Counted from the stretch's first letter, positions 25,936-35,287 are shown. The stretch is 64,000 nucleotides of DNA from Dyadobacter sp. LHD-138 (GCF_030929615.1 NZ_JAVFVU010000005.1:1-64000), one strand, 5' to 3'. Numbers and translations are program-made. The notes: generated from the letters alone by a model not told the origin.

Positions 25936-27924
25936 ATGCGCATTAATCCCGAAACGGTTGACAGGATCAAACAAGCCGCTGACATTGTGGAAGTGGTAGG
26001 GGATTTTGTGTCGCTTAAAAAGAAAGGGGCAAATTATTCAGCCTGTTGCCCTTTTCACAATGAAAAATCACCCTCTTTTAATGTCAATCCTGTTCGCCAG
26101 ATCTTCAAATGTTTTGGTTGCGGGGCGGCTGGTGATGCCATCAAATTTGTGATGGATATTGACGGCGTCGGATACGGAGAGGCACTTCGATATCTTGCAA
26201 GCAAATATCAGATCGAGATTCAGGAAGAAGAGGTTACGGATGAAGAAGCTTTACGACAAAATACCCGTGACAGTTTATACATCATTCTGAACTTTGCCAA
26301 AAACTTTTATCAACAGCAACTTCATGAAACGGATGAAGGCCAGTCTGTCGGTATCAGTTATTTCCGGGAAAGGGGTTTTACGAATGATATCCAGAAAAAA
26401 TTTGAGCTCGGATACAGTACCGATACCTGGGATGCACTTACGAAAGAAGCGCTCCATAAGGGTTACACGGCTGAAATCTTATCCAAAGCCGGATTATTAA
26501 TTCACAAGGAAGGAAGTCAAACCGCGGGCTATGACCGTTTCCGCGGCCGGGTAATTTTTCCAATTCATAACGTTGCAGGCAAAGTAATCGCTTTTGGTGC
26601 AAGGATTTTAAAAACCGACAAATCCCAACCCAAATACCTTAATTCGCCGGAGACAGAAGTTTATCATAAAAGTGATATTCTTTACGGGATTTATCAGGCC
26701 AAAAATGCGATCCGCCAACTGGAAGCCTGCTACCTTGTTGAAGGATATACTGATGTAGTGTCACTACATCAGGCTGGTATCGAAAACGTTGTGGCATCCT
26801 CGGGCACATCGCTTACGACTGAACAAATACGGTTGATCGGCAGGTTCACTCCCAATATTACCATTTTATATGATGGCGATATGGCGGGGATCAAAGCTGC
26901 CTTACGGGGGCTGGATCTGGTTTTGGAAGAGGGACTGAATGTTAGTATCGTGTTATTTCCGGACGGTGAAGATCCGGACAGTTACGTACGCCGCGTTGGT
27001 GCCGAGGCATTTAAGGAATATCTAAAAAATGCCTCGCGTGACTTTATTACCTTCAAAACAGAAACCTTATTACAGGATGCCGGGAATGATCCTTTCCGAC
27101 TGGCCGCCGTTATTGGTGAAGTAGTAAACAGTATCATCAAAATTCCCGACGCAATCAAACGTCAGGTATTTTTTCACCGGACTTCTGAAATGATGAAGGT
27201 GGATGAGCAAATGCTTATTTCCGAAGGAAATAAATTGCTCAGAAAACTGCATACGCAGCCAAAACCTCAGGAAAGGGGAAACAGACCGAATAATTTTACC
27301 CCGCAAGGTCCACAAGATATTCCATTTTCAGATGACGGGCCGCCGCCGGATTTTTTCGAATCGGAATCACCTGCTGCACCCGAGGAAACAGACGAGCAAA
27401 CCCAGCGGACGAAACTTTACTATCAGGAAGAAGCCTTTATCCGTCTTTTGGTATTGTATGGGGCCAATGAGCTGGAACCCACGATTTCTGTTTGTGCCTA
27501 TGTATTGGGAGAAATTCAGGGAATCGATTTTAAAGATCCGGTTTTTCATCATTTATTGACCTTATTCAGAGAAAATTTCAGCCGGCAAATTGTTTTGCAC
27601 ACGGATTATTTCCAAAATCATCACGAGTCTGAAATTCGTGACCTGACCATTAGTTGGCTAACCAGTAAGTACGAGTTAAGCTCCCTATGGACTGAAAAAT
27701 TCGAGATCTATGTTCCGTCCGAAATTGATGTACTTGATAAGAGCAGCTTCATTAATATCCTTCGTCTGAAAAAGGCCTTCATTGAAGAAAAGATGAAAAT
27801 ATGCATGGCAGATCTGAAAAAAGCGACGACGGAAGAAGACGAAAATGCGATCATGAACGAGTATATTTTCTATAAAGGAATAAGTATGGCCGCTGCAAAA
27901 GAACTTGGCAGCGTGATCGGGTAA
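25936..27924 (+). CDS. dnaG: DNA primase
   Basis: This 662-residue protein has the CHC2 zinc finger Cys38, His41, Cys59 and Cys62 (CPFH ... KCFGCG). The catalytic TOPRIM core follows, with EGYTDVVSL near residue 270 and the acidic ILYDGDMAGIKAA near 315. The C-terminal third, after a proline-rich linker (about 440-480), is the helicase-interacting region. It makes RNA primers at the replication fork. The start ATG is supported by the canonical RINPETVDRIKQAADIVEVV N-terminus. Confidence 0.97.
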   Translation: MRINPETVDRIKQAADIVEVVGDFVSLKKKGANYSACCPFHNEKSPSFNVNPVRQIFKCFGCGAAGDAIKFVMDIDGVGYGEALRYLASKYQIEIQEEEVTDEEALRQNTRDSLYIILNFAKNFYQQQLHETDEGQSVGISYFRERGFTNDIQKKFELGYSTDTWDALTKEALHKGYTAEILSKAGLLIHKEGSQTAGYDRFRGRVIFPIHNVAGKVIAFGARILKTDKSQPKYLNSPETEVYHKSDILYGIYQAKNAIRQLEACYLVEGYTDVVSLHQAGIENVVASSGTSLTTEQIRLIGRFTPNITILYDGDMAGIKAALRGLDLVLEEGLNVSIVLFPDGEDPDSYVRRVGAEAFKEYLKNASRDFITFKTETLLQDAGNDPFRLAAVIGEVVNSIIKIPDAIKRQVFFHRTSEMMKVDEQMLISEGNKLLRKLHTQPKPQERGNRPNNFTPQGPQDIPFSDDGPPPDFFESESPAAPEETDEQTQRTKLYYQEEAFIRLLVLYGANELEPTISVCAYVLGEIQGIDFKDPVFHHLLTLFRENFSRQIVLHTDYFQNHHESEIRDLTISWLTSKYELSSLWTEKFEIYVPSEIDVLDKSSFINILRLKKAFIEEKMKICMADLKKATTEEDENAIMNEYIFYKGISMAAAKELGSVIG

Positions 27925-27933
27925 GTAATTTTG
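27905..27933 (+). promoter_or_regulatory. Putative promoter of the LysR gene
   Basis: TTG at 27905-27907 and TAATTTTG at 27926-27933 are 18 bases apart, near the Bacteroidota optimum. The box lies 10 bases before the ATG, so the leader would be very short. The promoter overlaps the end of dnaG. Confidence 0.4.
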
Positions 27934-27943
27934 ATTTGAGTAT

Positions 27944-28831
27944 ATGCTGGATTTCCGACTGAAAGTTTTTTACACCGTAGCCCAGACCCTCAATTTCAAC
28001 AGGGCGGCGGAACAATTAAGTATAAGCCAGCCAGCAGTAACCAAACACATCAAAGAGCTGGAACAGCAGTACAGCACCACTCTTTTTGACCGGGCTAAAA
28101 AGCGGATCGTGCTTACGCGTTCCGGAGAGGTGCTTTTGCAACATGCGCATTTGATTTTTGAGCAGTATCAAAAACTTGATTTTGACCTTAATCTGTTACA
28201 AAATAAAACCGAGGGTGAATTACATATCGGCGCCAGCACTACCATTGCGCAATATGTAATTCCCTCCTATCTGGCGCATTTCCAGCAACGATTTCCAGAA
28301 ATAAAGATTGAGCTCACAATGGCTAATTCACTGGTTATTGAGCAGATGCTGGTGGACAAAAAAATAGAACTGGGCCTGGTGGAAGGCACAACCCACAATA
28401 GCGATCTGAAATATTCACCTTTCTTAAAGGACGAAATTGTGCTGGTATCCCGTCCTAAAAACAGTCTCCTGAAAAAACGGGTGATTACAGCCAAAGAACT
28501 ATTAAAACTTCCCTTACTGACACGGGAAAGCGGTTCCGGCACCGCTGACATCATTGAAGAATACCTGCAGACAACCGGCATAAGCTCCAAACAACTGAAT
28601 ATCCACATGCAGCTTGGCAGCACAGAGAGTATCAAAAATTACTTATTTTGCTCGGATACTTTTGCCTTCTTGTCTGTTTACAGTGTACAACAAGACCTGA
28701 CTGATGACCGCCTCTGCATCATCGATGTGGACCGAATGGATATCACCCGCACCTTTTCATTTGTTCACAGACAAGGCCAGCCTTCTCCATTGTCTAAGCT
28801 TTTCATTCGTTTCTCCTCCCTTAAACGATAA
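27944..28831 (+). CDS. LysR-family transcriptional regulator
   Basis: This 295-residue protein has an N-terminal winged helix-turn-helix (residues 1-60, NFNRAAEQLSISQPAVTKHIKELE) and a periplasmic-binding-like effector domain (about 88-293, ELHIGASTTIAQYVIPSYLAHF). CysB/CbbR/YeiE-type LysR proteins bind a small molecule, often a sulfur or nitrogen metabolite. The adjacent YeiH-type transporter gene, 86 bases downstream on the same strand, is the probable target; LysR-yeiH pairing is common. Confidence 0.9.
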   Translation: MLDFRLKVFYTVAQTLNFNRAAEQLSISQPAVTKHIKELEQQYSTTLFDRAKKRIVLTRSGEVLLQHAHLIFEQYQKLDFDLNLLQNKTEGELHIGASTTIAQYVIPSYLAHFQQRFPEIKIELTMANSLVIEQMLVDKKIELGLVEGTTHNSDLKYSPFLKDEIVLVSRPKNSLLKKRVITAKELLKLPLLTRESGSGTADIIEEYLQTTGISSKQLNIHMQLGSTESIKNYLFCSDTFAFLSVYSVQQDLTDDRLCIIDVDRMDITRTFSFVHRQGQPSPLSKLFIRFSSLKR

Positions 28832-28885
28832 CTATTAGTTATTAAACCATACCTTTTTTGATTTATTAACATCATTTCCACTGAC

Positions 28886-28893
28886 TACTTTTG
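28886..28893 (+). promoter_or_regulatory. Putative -7 box for the YeiH-type transporter gene
   Basis: TACTTTTG matches TAnnTTTG, 24 bases before the ATG. It lies in the LysR-to-transporter gap, where LysR control would act. The -33 element is not at the ideal distance. Confidence 0.4.
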
Positions 28894-28917
28894 CTTATCT
28901 ATTAAGCACAGCAATCA

Positions 28918-29862
28918 ATGGAAAGTATACATCGTCCACTCTCTTTAACATACCGGCACATCGCTTTCGGACTGTTATTCCTTATCTGTTTATTGCCTTT
29001 TGCAGATGCGCCAATAGCCTTATTGCTCGGATTTATTGCTACCCAGGTTCTTGGCCACCCTTTTGCACAGCAAAATCATAAAATTGCCCCGTGGTTATTG
29101 AAAACCTCGGTTGTCGGGCTGGGCTTCGGCATGAATTTGTCGCGCGCAATGGAAGCTGGCAAAGAAGGTTTTGTCTTCACAATGGCTTCAATCGTGATCA
29201 CTTTGCTGGGCGGACTTTGGTTAGGAAAGCGATTGGGTGTCGAGATGAAAAGCTCATTTTTAATCACATCAGGCACCGCTATTTGCGGTGGCAGTGCTAT
29301 TGCAGCACTTTCTCCCCTGGTTAAAGCGAATGAAAAACAGATCAGTACGGCATTGGGTGTAGTATTTGTATTGAATTCACTGGCCTTATTTGTGTTTCCA
29401 ATTCTGGGAAATTTTTTACAAATGACCCAACATGAGTTCGGGATATGGAGTGCCATTGCGATTCACGATACCAGCTCAGTCGTGGGTGCAGCAGCCAAAT
29501 ACGGTAACGAAGCACTGCAAACCGCAACGACAGTAAAACTGGAAAGAGCATTGTGGATTATCCCTTTGTCTTTAATTACCATGTTCCTGAATCGCAATGG
29601 TGCCAAAATACAATTCCCTTATTTTATCGGCTTATTTATTATCGCGATGATCACCAGCAGTTATTTCACTGACTATCAATTCATTTACAGCAATATCATT
29701 TTCGAGTCAAAAAAAATATTGCTTCTTACCATGTTCCTGATCGGTGCCGGGCTTAATATAGACAGCATTAAATCCGCGGGTATTAAGCCCTTTGTCCAGG
29801 GAATTTCATTATGGTTTTTTATTTCCGGCATATCCCTTCTTGCCATAGTAGCATTGAGATAA
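28918..29862 (+). CDS. YeiH/UPF0324-family putative sulfate exporter
   Basis: This 314-residue protein has about ten membrane segments and the family motifs LLKTSVVGLGFGMNL, SGTAICGGSAIAALSP and a conserved HDTSSVVGAA. The family is annotated as a putative sulfate exporter, but its substrate has little direct proof. It follows a LysR regulator on the same strand, which argues for metabolite-controlled expression. Confidence 0.88.
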   Translation: MESIHRPLSLTYRHIAFGLLFLICLLPFADAPIALLLGFIATQVLGHPFAQQNHKIAPWLLKTSVVGLGFGMNLSRAMEAGKEGFVFTMASIVITLLGGLWLGKRLGVEMKSSFLITSGTAICGGSAIAALSPLVKANEKQISTALGVVFVLNSLALFVFPILGNFLQMTQHEFGIWSAIAIHDTSSVVGAAAKYGNEALQTATTVKLERALWIIPLSLITMFLNRNGAKIQFPYFIGLFIIAMITSSYFTDYQFIYSNIIFESKKILLLTMFLIGAGLNIDSIKSAGIKPFVQGISLWFFISGISLLAIVALR

Positions 29863-29946
29863 TAATCTGCCGGTATTCCCGAATTTGATTAAACACCGTT
29901 TAATTGTTAACTTTTGGAACGTGTTACTATTAATACTTCTCAAAAA

Positions 29947-30492
29947 ATGAAAAATTCCATTCTCTTCATCTTGTTTTTAATCGTATTTACAGGTTGTTCG
30001 TCAGGTTATAAAATACTTAAACCTGAAAAAGAAAGTAACTTCCGATTGTCGGATTATCCAACTTTTGGTTTTTACGATATTGAAGCAAAAGGCGATACCG
30101 TTTCCGCCACTTTTGGAAAAAACATAGCCATTATTAAAGAGGCTATTTCGAGAAATCTGGAAGGAAAAGGCCTCAATCAGGCACAGGATCCCGCTTTGAA
30201 AATTAATATCGCGATCTCCGTTCAGGAAAAAATCCAGACACGTGAGACGAACTTCCAAAACGACGGCCGCCCTCAGTACATGGGGCAAAGGCGTTATTCC
30301 TGGAAAAGTAAAGAAGTTGAAGTCGGAAGGTATAAAATGGGCACCTTGCTGATTGATCTGGTGGATCCTGCAACCAACAAAATGGTCTGGAAAGGTGGCG
30401 GCGAGGGCGTTTTACCCGGAAAAGAGAAAGATTTCACCAAAGGAGCGAACGAGCTCATAGACCAGATTTTCAGTTCTATTGGCAACCAATAA
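29947..30492 (+). CDS. DUF4136-family lipoprotein
   Basis: From the ATG at 29947 this encodes 181 residues; a TTG at 29914 is in frame but gives a weaker signal peptide. A lipoprotein signal ends in the lipobox VFTGC. The remainder matches DUF4136: a YPTFGFYDI segment, repeated beta strands, and a C-terminal LLIDLVDPATNKMVWKGGGEG. The family is common in Bacteroidota and found anchored in the envelope, but the function is unknown. The gene is followed by a terminator hairpin shared with the convergent YtxH gene. Confidence 0.85.
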   Translation: MKNSILFILFLIVFTGCSSGYKILKPEKESNFRLSDYPTFGFYDIEAKGDTVSATFGKNIAIIKEAISRNLEGKGLNQAQDPALKINIAISVQEKIQTRETNFQNDGRPQYMGQRRYSWKSKEVEVGRYKMGTLLIDLVDPATNKMVWKGGGEGVLPGKEKDFTKGANELIDQIFSSIGNQ

Positions 30493-30499
30493 TTAAAAA

Positions 30500-30524
30500 A
30501 AGCCGGTTCTTTTTGGAACCGGCT
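30500..30524 (-). terminator. Terminator between convergent DUF4136 and YtxH genes
   Basis: A 10-bp stem AAGCCGGTTC/GAACCGGCTT has a 5-base loop. Read on the minus strand it is followed by a run of T, so it ends the YtxH transcript well. For the plus strand the T tract is weak but the stem is the same. Confidence 0.75.
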
Positions 30525-30545
30525 TCATATGTTTTTGAACACAAA

Positions 30546-30878
30546 TTAACCATTGTGCACGGTACTTCTCACCTTTTCATTTACATTGTCAGCCACTGTT
30601 TCAGCTTTGCCTTTTACGGCATTCACATTTTTCAAAAAGCCTTCTTTAAGCCTGTCTGCAAGCGTAGACAGCTCTTCAAGACTTTTTTCATACGTATCTT
30701 TGGCTGTACCACCTAAATCACTTGCTTTGGTTTTAACGGTACTACCAATATCATTTGCTTTACTTTTAATCAGCTTACGTGTATCTTTCCCTTTTTTCGG
30801 AGCAACTAATAAACCAATGGCAACGCCTGTAAGCAAAGCCCCTACCGTTCCGATCAGAAATTTTTGATTCTTGTTCAT
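30546..30878 (-). CDS. YtxH-domain stress-type protein
   Basis: This 110-residue protein has one N-terminal membrane segment (KFLIGTVGALLTGVAIGLLVAP) followed by a lysine/alanine-rich amphipathic helical tail with repeated KxKAxDxGxTxK units, the YtxH pattern. Such proteins are small membrane-linked stress or general-purpose proteins of unclear function. It ends at the shared terminator. Confidence 0.85.
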   Translation of the reverse strand: MNKNQKFLIGTVGALLTGVAIGLLVAPKKGKDTRKLIKSKANDIGSTVKTKASDLGGTAKDTYEKSLEELSTLADRLKEGFLKNVNAVKGKAETVADNVNEKVRSTVHNG

Positions 30879-30937
30879 ACCAAATTCTTATTTTGTGTGA
30901 TGTAAAATAGATAGTTAACCAAATTTAGCAAAATACC

Positions 30938-32092
30938 GTGCCAAAGAAACTAATTAACGCCCTTTTTCTGCAAAGCCATACATTTCTTCTGTTTTTTATT
31001 TTGGTATCGATCTTGTCAGCCCCCCCGGCATATAGCCAGTGGGATATTCTTGATGTCAAAACAAAAATCAATATGCGCGGCGTGCATACGGTTACCCCGA
31101 CCATGTGCTGGATTGGGGGCTCCAATGGCACTGTTTTACGGACTACAAATGGCGGAAAAAGTTGGTCAACCTTTAAAATCCCCGGAGCCGACTCGCTCGA
31201 TTTCCGTGATATCCATGCATTTGGCAAAGAAACAGCCATTGCGATGAGTGCCGGACTGGCTGAGCTGGGCAAAGGAAAAATTTATCGTACCGAAGATGGC
31301 GGAGAAAGCTGGAATCTTGTGTATCAAACTACGCAAAACGGGGTATTTTTGGATGGCATCGATTTTTGGAATAAAAGTCAGGGGATATGCCTTGGTGACC
31401 CGGTAAATGGCAGATTGTTTATCCTCACAACCGAAGATGGAGGAAAAAGCTGGAAGGAATTGCCCATGGAGAGCCGCCCGGAAACACAGCCCGGAGAAGC
31501 ATGTTTTGCTGCAAGCGGAACCTCGATATTGGCCGTTGGAAAGGATAAGGCGTTCATTGGTACAGGCGGCGGAAAAATGGCACGCGTTTTCCGGTCCGAC
31601 GATTTGGGTCAGCACTGGCAGGTTTCAGAAACACCCATGCCAGCCGGCCCGACAAGCGGTATTTTTGGTCTTCATTTCTGGTCTAAAAAAAATGGCATTG
31701 CCGTGGGAGGCGACTATAAAAATACCAGCGATTCCACAAAAAATGTATTGCTGACCGAAGATGGAGGTGTTACCTGGAAATTTGGTGCAAGCACAAAGCC
31801 ACTGGGATTAAAGGAATCTGTTGCACTTTATCATAAACGTTACTCAACCTGGAATGGAGATTCTCAGCTTCGTAAAGACGATTTCGCTTTGGTAGCCGTC
31901 GGCCCATCCGGAAGCAGCTCCTCAACCCAGCAGGGAAAATCATGGCAAACCATCGGAAATGAACCTTTTCACGCCGTAAGTTTTGCAGGAAACGTCGGTT
32001 ACGCCGTTGGCGGTAAAGGCCTCATTGCAAAAATTGAGAAGGTATCAATGAAAAAGAAAAAACGGAAACTGGTTTTTGTGCGGGAGGATTAG
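30938..32092 (+). CDS. Secreted beta-propeller protein (BNR/Ycf48-like)
   Basis: This 384-residue protein starts at GTG 30938. It has an N-terminal signal peptide ending near APPAYSQ. Four to five repeats carry the aspartate-box or BNR pattern S/T-x-D/N-x-G-x-x-W (TTNGGKSW, TEDGGESW, TEDGGKSW, SDDLGQHW, TEDGGVTW), the signature of photosystem assembly factor Ycf48-like and sialidase-type propellers. No catalytic residues of sialidases are evident, so it is probably a binding or scaffolding propeller. It is convergent with ypdA. Confidence 0.82.
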   Translation: MPKKLINALFLQSHTFLLFFILVSILSAPPAYSQWDILDVKTKINMRGVHTVTPTMCWIGGSNGTVLRTTNGGKSWSTFKIPGADSLDFRDIHAFGKETAIAMSAGLAELGKGKIYRTEDGGESWNLVYQTTQNGVFLDGIDFWNKSQGICLGDPVNGRLFILTTEDGGKSWKELPMESRPETQPGEACFAASGTSILAVGKDKAFIGTGGGKMARVFRSDDLGQHWQVSETPMPAGPTSGIFGLHFWSKKNGIAVGGDYKNTSDSTKNVLLTEDGGVTWKFGASTKPLGLKESVALYHKRYSTWNGDSQLRKDDFALVAVGPSGSSSSTQQGKSWQTIGNEPFHAVSFAGNVGYAVGGKGLIAKIEKVSMKKKKRKLVFVRED

Positions 32093-32140
32093 ATGCTGAA
32101 AGGATACATCAGGCAGTTTGCTTCTATCTTTTTCACCTAT

Positions 32141-32190
32141 ATCGGCAGTTATTGAATTGGATATCTTCCTTCAATTCAATAACTGCCGAT
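32141..32190. terminator. Perfect 19-bp inverted repeat between convergent genes
   Basis: ATCGGCAGTTATTGAATTG and its complement surround a 12-base loop. It lies in the gap between the plus-strand propeller gene and the minus-strand YpdA gene and could terminate both. There is no long T run at either side, so terminator function is probable rather than certain. Confidence 0.55.
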
Positions 32191-32215
32191 TCGCTGATCA
32201 ATGCACTTGAAATTT

Positions 32216-33223
32216 TTAAATCCTGTCAATCAACTCCTTTACCTTCCTTACTTCTCTTCCCATCAAGTGATCAGCGATTGCTTCGGCGTGTTCACGACCA
32301 TTTTCGATGAAGATTTTTTCTGTAAAAACACCAGCCATGACCGTACCGCATAAATACAAACCTGGAATATTGGTTTCAAAAGTCTCCGGGTCAAAAGTTG
32401 GTACTTTTGTTACCGGGTCAAGCGCCACGCCACAGCGGAAAAGAAAATGTTCATCCGGCAAATAACCCACCAATAAAAAGACAAAATCGGCTGGCATCCA
32501 CTCCGTTTCGCCGGTCTCCGTATTTTCAATCTGGATTCTGCCCGGTTCTATCGCCTTGGTGATGCTGTTAAATCTTGTATGAATTTTGCCTTCCTTCACC
32601 CGGTTTTTCACATCCGGCACGAGCCAGTATTTCACCTTCGTACGGAAATCAGCTTCCTTGTGCACAATCGTGACATGTGCATCATGCCGGTACAATTCAA
32701 GCGCCGCCTCAACGGAAGAGTTGGAGCCTCCTACCAAAACAACATTCGTGTATGAATATTGAAATGGTTCGTCATAATAATGAGAAACGTGCGGCAGGTC
32801 CTCTCCGGGTACATTTAACTTGCGCGGCACATCAAAATACCCAGTTGCCAATACCACATTGCGGGACTGAAAAACCTGTCCATCACTCGTATACACAAAG
32901 AAAGTACCGTCCTCCTGTTTTTCCGTACGCGTTACATCCACAAAAAGTTTGAAGTTCAGATCATAGTATCCGGCCACTTTCCGGTAATACTGAAGCGCTT
33001 CATTCCGGTTCGCTTTTACTTCCGAAATCGCAAACGGAATACCTCCAATTTCAATATTTTCGGCTGTTGAGAAAAAACGCATTCTTCTCGGATAGCGCCG
33101 TATCGATTCTGTTATATTTCCTTTTTCCAGGATTAAATGATCAAGGCCATTTTTAGTCGCTTCAATCGCCATTGCTAGTCCGCAAGGGCCGCCGCCGATG
33201 ATGATAACGTCATGTATATGCAT
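32216..33223 (-). CDS. ypdA: YpdA-family bacillithiol-disulfide reductase
   Basis: This 335-residue flavoprotein has the N-terminal FAD motif IIGGGPCGLAMAIEA (residues 8-22) and a second dinucleotide motif VVLVGGSNSSVEAALEL in the middle. It lacks the CxxC redox pair of thioredoxin reductases. The YpdA/Bdr family reduces oxidised bacillithiol, which is known in some Bacteroidota. It shows the typical RRYPRRMRFFSTAENIEIGG segment. It stands alone on the minus strand. Confidence 0.9.
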   Translation of the reverse strand: MHIHDVIIIGGGPCGLAMAIEATKNGLDHLILEKGNITESIRRYPRRMRFFSTAENIEIGGIPFAISEVKANRNEALQYYRKVAGYYDLNFKLFVDVTRTEKQEDGTFFVYTSDGQVFQSRNVVLATGYFDVPRKLNVPGEDLPHVSHYYDEPFQYSYTNVVLVGGSNSSVEAALELYRHDAHVTIVHKEADFRTKVKYWLVPDVKNRVKEGKIHTRFNSITKAIEPGRIQIENTETGETEWMPADFVFLLVGYLPDEHFLFRCGVALDPVTKVPTFDPETFETNIPGLYLCGTVMAGVFTEKIFIENGREHAEAIADHLMGREVRKVKELIDRI

Positions 33224-33432
33224 AATTCTTTTTAACTAAATCTGATGTTTAAGCTTCAAAAGCCTCGTTTGGTTATAGGAAATAGACGAAATTAAGATAC
33301 CAATTCAGTAAACCGTCACGATTTAACGTATTCTCAATTCCTTATTCTTAACCCTTAATTTAAAACATTGGTTTCTGAACTTTGTAATTTGGCTGACTGT
33401 TAAAAAGCAGTGGTCAATCATTTCAATTTCCA

Positions 33433-34437
33433 TTGGTAAACGTAAGTCAAAATTTCTCAGAATGCCTCAATAACTGGGGGAAGCGGAAAATTCCGTTTGT
33501 CTTTCTTATTGACTTTTTAGCTCAAAAACCGGTCGCCTGGCGCCTGGACGAAATAAATCCTTCGGAAATATTATTTGATTTTAACGGATTCAGTAATGCG
33601 GAGTCTGATGCAGCTGCCGACATCCCGCCTGGTTTTTATTTTCACAAGGAACCCGTATCCTTTGAAGTGTACCGCAATAAATTCGCGCATGTGGTAAAAA
33701 ATCTCCGTGCCGGAAATTCTTTTTTGGTAAACCTTTCCGTTCCAACGCCTATTGAAACAAATCTGGGGCTAAAAGATATTTTCCGGTTCAGCAATGCGCC
33801 TTATCGTTTTTGGCTGAAAGATCAGTTCGTCTGTTTTTCGCCGGAGATTTTTATAAAAATTAATGGAAAGCGAATTTCATCCTTCCCGATGAAAGGCACC
33901 ATTGACGCGTCTTTTCCAAATGCTGAAAAAGTTATCCTCGCAGATCCCAAAGAGGCTGCCGAACATGCAACGATCGTCGATTTGATCAGAAACGATATCA
34001 GTATCGTCGCAGATCAAGTTTGGGTGGAACGTTACCGGTATATCGAACCGGTTAAAACCAATCAAAAAACATTGTTGCAGGTCAGTTCAGAAATTGCCGG
34101 CATTTTACCGGATCATTTTGATGGAGAATTTGGCGAGCTCTTACTCAAATTACTTCCTGCCGGCTCCATAAGCGGTGCCCCAAAGCCAAGTACCCTACAA
34201 ATCATCAAAGATGCGGAAGGATATGACCGTGGCTACTACACCGGTGTGATGGGTTATTTTGATGGCGAAAACTTCGAAAGTGCCGTCATGATCCGGTACA
34301 TTGAAAATCAGGATGGAAAACTTGTTTTCAAAAGCGGGGGCGGAATAACCGCAAAAAGTGATGCGCAAAGTGAATATCAGGAATTAATTGACAAAGTTTA
34401 TTTACCCTTCGCCCATGCGCCAGCCCCTGTGCTTTGA
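33433..34437 (+). CDS. pabB: Aminodeoxychorismate synthase component I (PabB-like)
   Basis: This 334-residue chorismate-binding domain protein contains the family motifs MKGTID near residue 153, TIVDLIRNDIS and SISGAPKPST near 245. Together with an aminotransferase-like partner it makes 4-amino-4-deoxychorismate for folate synthesis. The start is TTG at 33433; no ATG or GTG fits upstream in frame. At 334 residues it is short for PabB, lacking the extended N-terminal domain of the full-length type. It overlaps the next gene by 23 bases. The glutamine amidotransferase PabA is not in the window. Confidence 0.88.
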   Translation: MVNVSQNFSECLNNWGKRKIPFVFLIDFLAQKPVAWRLDEINPSEILFDFNGFSNAESDAAADIPPGFYFHKEPVSFEVYRNKFAHVVKNLRAGNSFLVNLSVPTPIETNLGLKDIFRFSNAPYRFWLKDQFVCFSPEIFIKINGKRISSFPMKGTIDASFPNAEKVILADPKEAAEHATIVDLIRNDISIVADQVWVERYRYIEPVKTNQKTLLQVSSEIAGILPDHFDGEFGELLLKLLPAGSISGAPKPSTLQIIKDAEGYDRGYYTGVMGYFDGENFESAVMIRYIENQDGKLVFKSGGGITAKSDAQSEYQELIDKVYLPFAHAPAPVL

Positions 34438-35017
34438 AACGATCTGCGTTCAGAATCGTCAACTCCTTCATCTTTCCTACCACGAAAACCGGCTCAATAA
34501 AACCCGGAGAGAATTTTACGGTTTCGATGATGCCTGGAAACTTTCGGAGTTAATCATACTCCCGGATTTTGTTACAGCACAGCCACACAAGTGCCGCCTG
34601 GCTTACGGCGAAAATGTAGATAATATTCAATGGGAACCTTATCAGTCGCGAGCCATCACGAAAATTCGGAAGGTTTACGATGATGCTGTTGACTATGCCT
34701 ATAAATACAATGACCGCAGCAATTTGAATTTTCTTTATGAGCAAAGAAAGGACGCCGACGAGATTCTGATCATCAAAAACGGTATGGTAACCGATACCAA
34801 TTTTTGTAACGTTGCTTTTCAAAAAAACGGTAAATGGTTTACGCCCAACACCCCACTGCTTCCCGGAACACAAAGAGCCTTTTTACTGGATTCCGGAATT
34901 ATTGAAGAAGCCGCGATTTCAGAAGAAGATATCCTAAAATTCAGCCATATCCGTTTGTTTAACGCCATGGTCAACTGGGAAAATGCACCGGTGATTGATG
35001 TTAAATTTATTCAATAA
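34415..35017 (+). CDS. pabC: Aminotransferase class IV, likely 4-amino-4-deoxychorismate lyase
   Basis: From the ATG at 34415 this encodes 200 residues; a TTG at 34388 would overlap the previous gene further. It is a class IV PLP fold with a probable Schiff-base Lys97 in AYKYNDRSNLNFL, then DEILIIKNGMVTDTNFCNVAF. It is at the short end of PabC. Placed immediately after pabB, it probably cleaves aminodeoxychorismate to p-aminobenzoate and pyruvate. The assignment rests partly on context, because this fold is shared with branched-chain and D-amino-acid aminotransferases. Confidence 0.82.
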   Translation: MRQPLCFETICVQNRQLLHLSYHENRLNKTRREFYGFDDAWKLSELIILPDFVTAQPHKCRLAYGENVDNIQWEPYQSRAITKIRKVYDDAVDYAYKYNDRSNLNFLYEQRKDADEILIIKNGMVTDTNFCNVAFQKNGKWFTPNTPLLPGTQRAFLLDSGIIEEAAISEEDILKFSHIRLFNAMVNWENAPVIDVKFIQ

Positions 35018-35046
35018 CACTAGCTTATTCTTTCACCTATTAAACG

Positions 35047-35054
35047 TAAATTTG
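35047..35054 (+). promoter_or_regulatory. Putative -7 box just before the antitoxin start
   Basis: TAAATTTG matches TAnnTTTG and ends 5 bases before the antitoxin ATG at 35060. If it is used, the transcript would be leaderless or nearly so. No -33 element is convincing. Confidence 0.3.
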
Positions 35055-35059
35055 ATATT

Positions 35060-35287
35060 ATGGATATTCAGACTGAAAAAATAGAACTGGCTAAAAGGCT
35101 GCTGGATACAGAAGATAAAAACATCATTGATGCGATAAAATCTGTATTCGAAAGTTTTGATTCCGAAGAATGGGGAGACCTGCCAGACAAAGTTGTTACG
35201 GATGTAAAAGAATCCGTAAAACAAATAGACATGGGGCAAGGCATCCAACATGCACAAGCGAGAGAAACCTATAAGAAATGGCTTTAG
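35060..35287 (+). CDS. Antitoxin of a ParE/RelE-type toxin-antitoxin pair
   Basis: This small acidic protein has 75 residues. It has no recognised DNA-binding fold but is of the usual size and charge for an antitoxin, with mostly helical composition. It overlaps the downstream toxin gene by 10 bases, the normal antitoxin-first arrangement. Identification rests on this context. Confidence 0.75.
   Translation: MDIQTEKIELAKRLLDTEDKNIIDAIKSVFESFDSEEWGDLPDKVVTDVKESVKQIDMGQGIQHAQARETYKKWL

Noticed and set aside
30938..32092. Sialidase assignment from the BNR repeats
   Set aside because: Aspartate boxes alone are found in many propellers; the arginine triad and catalytic residues of sialidases are not evident.
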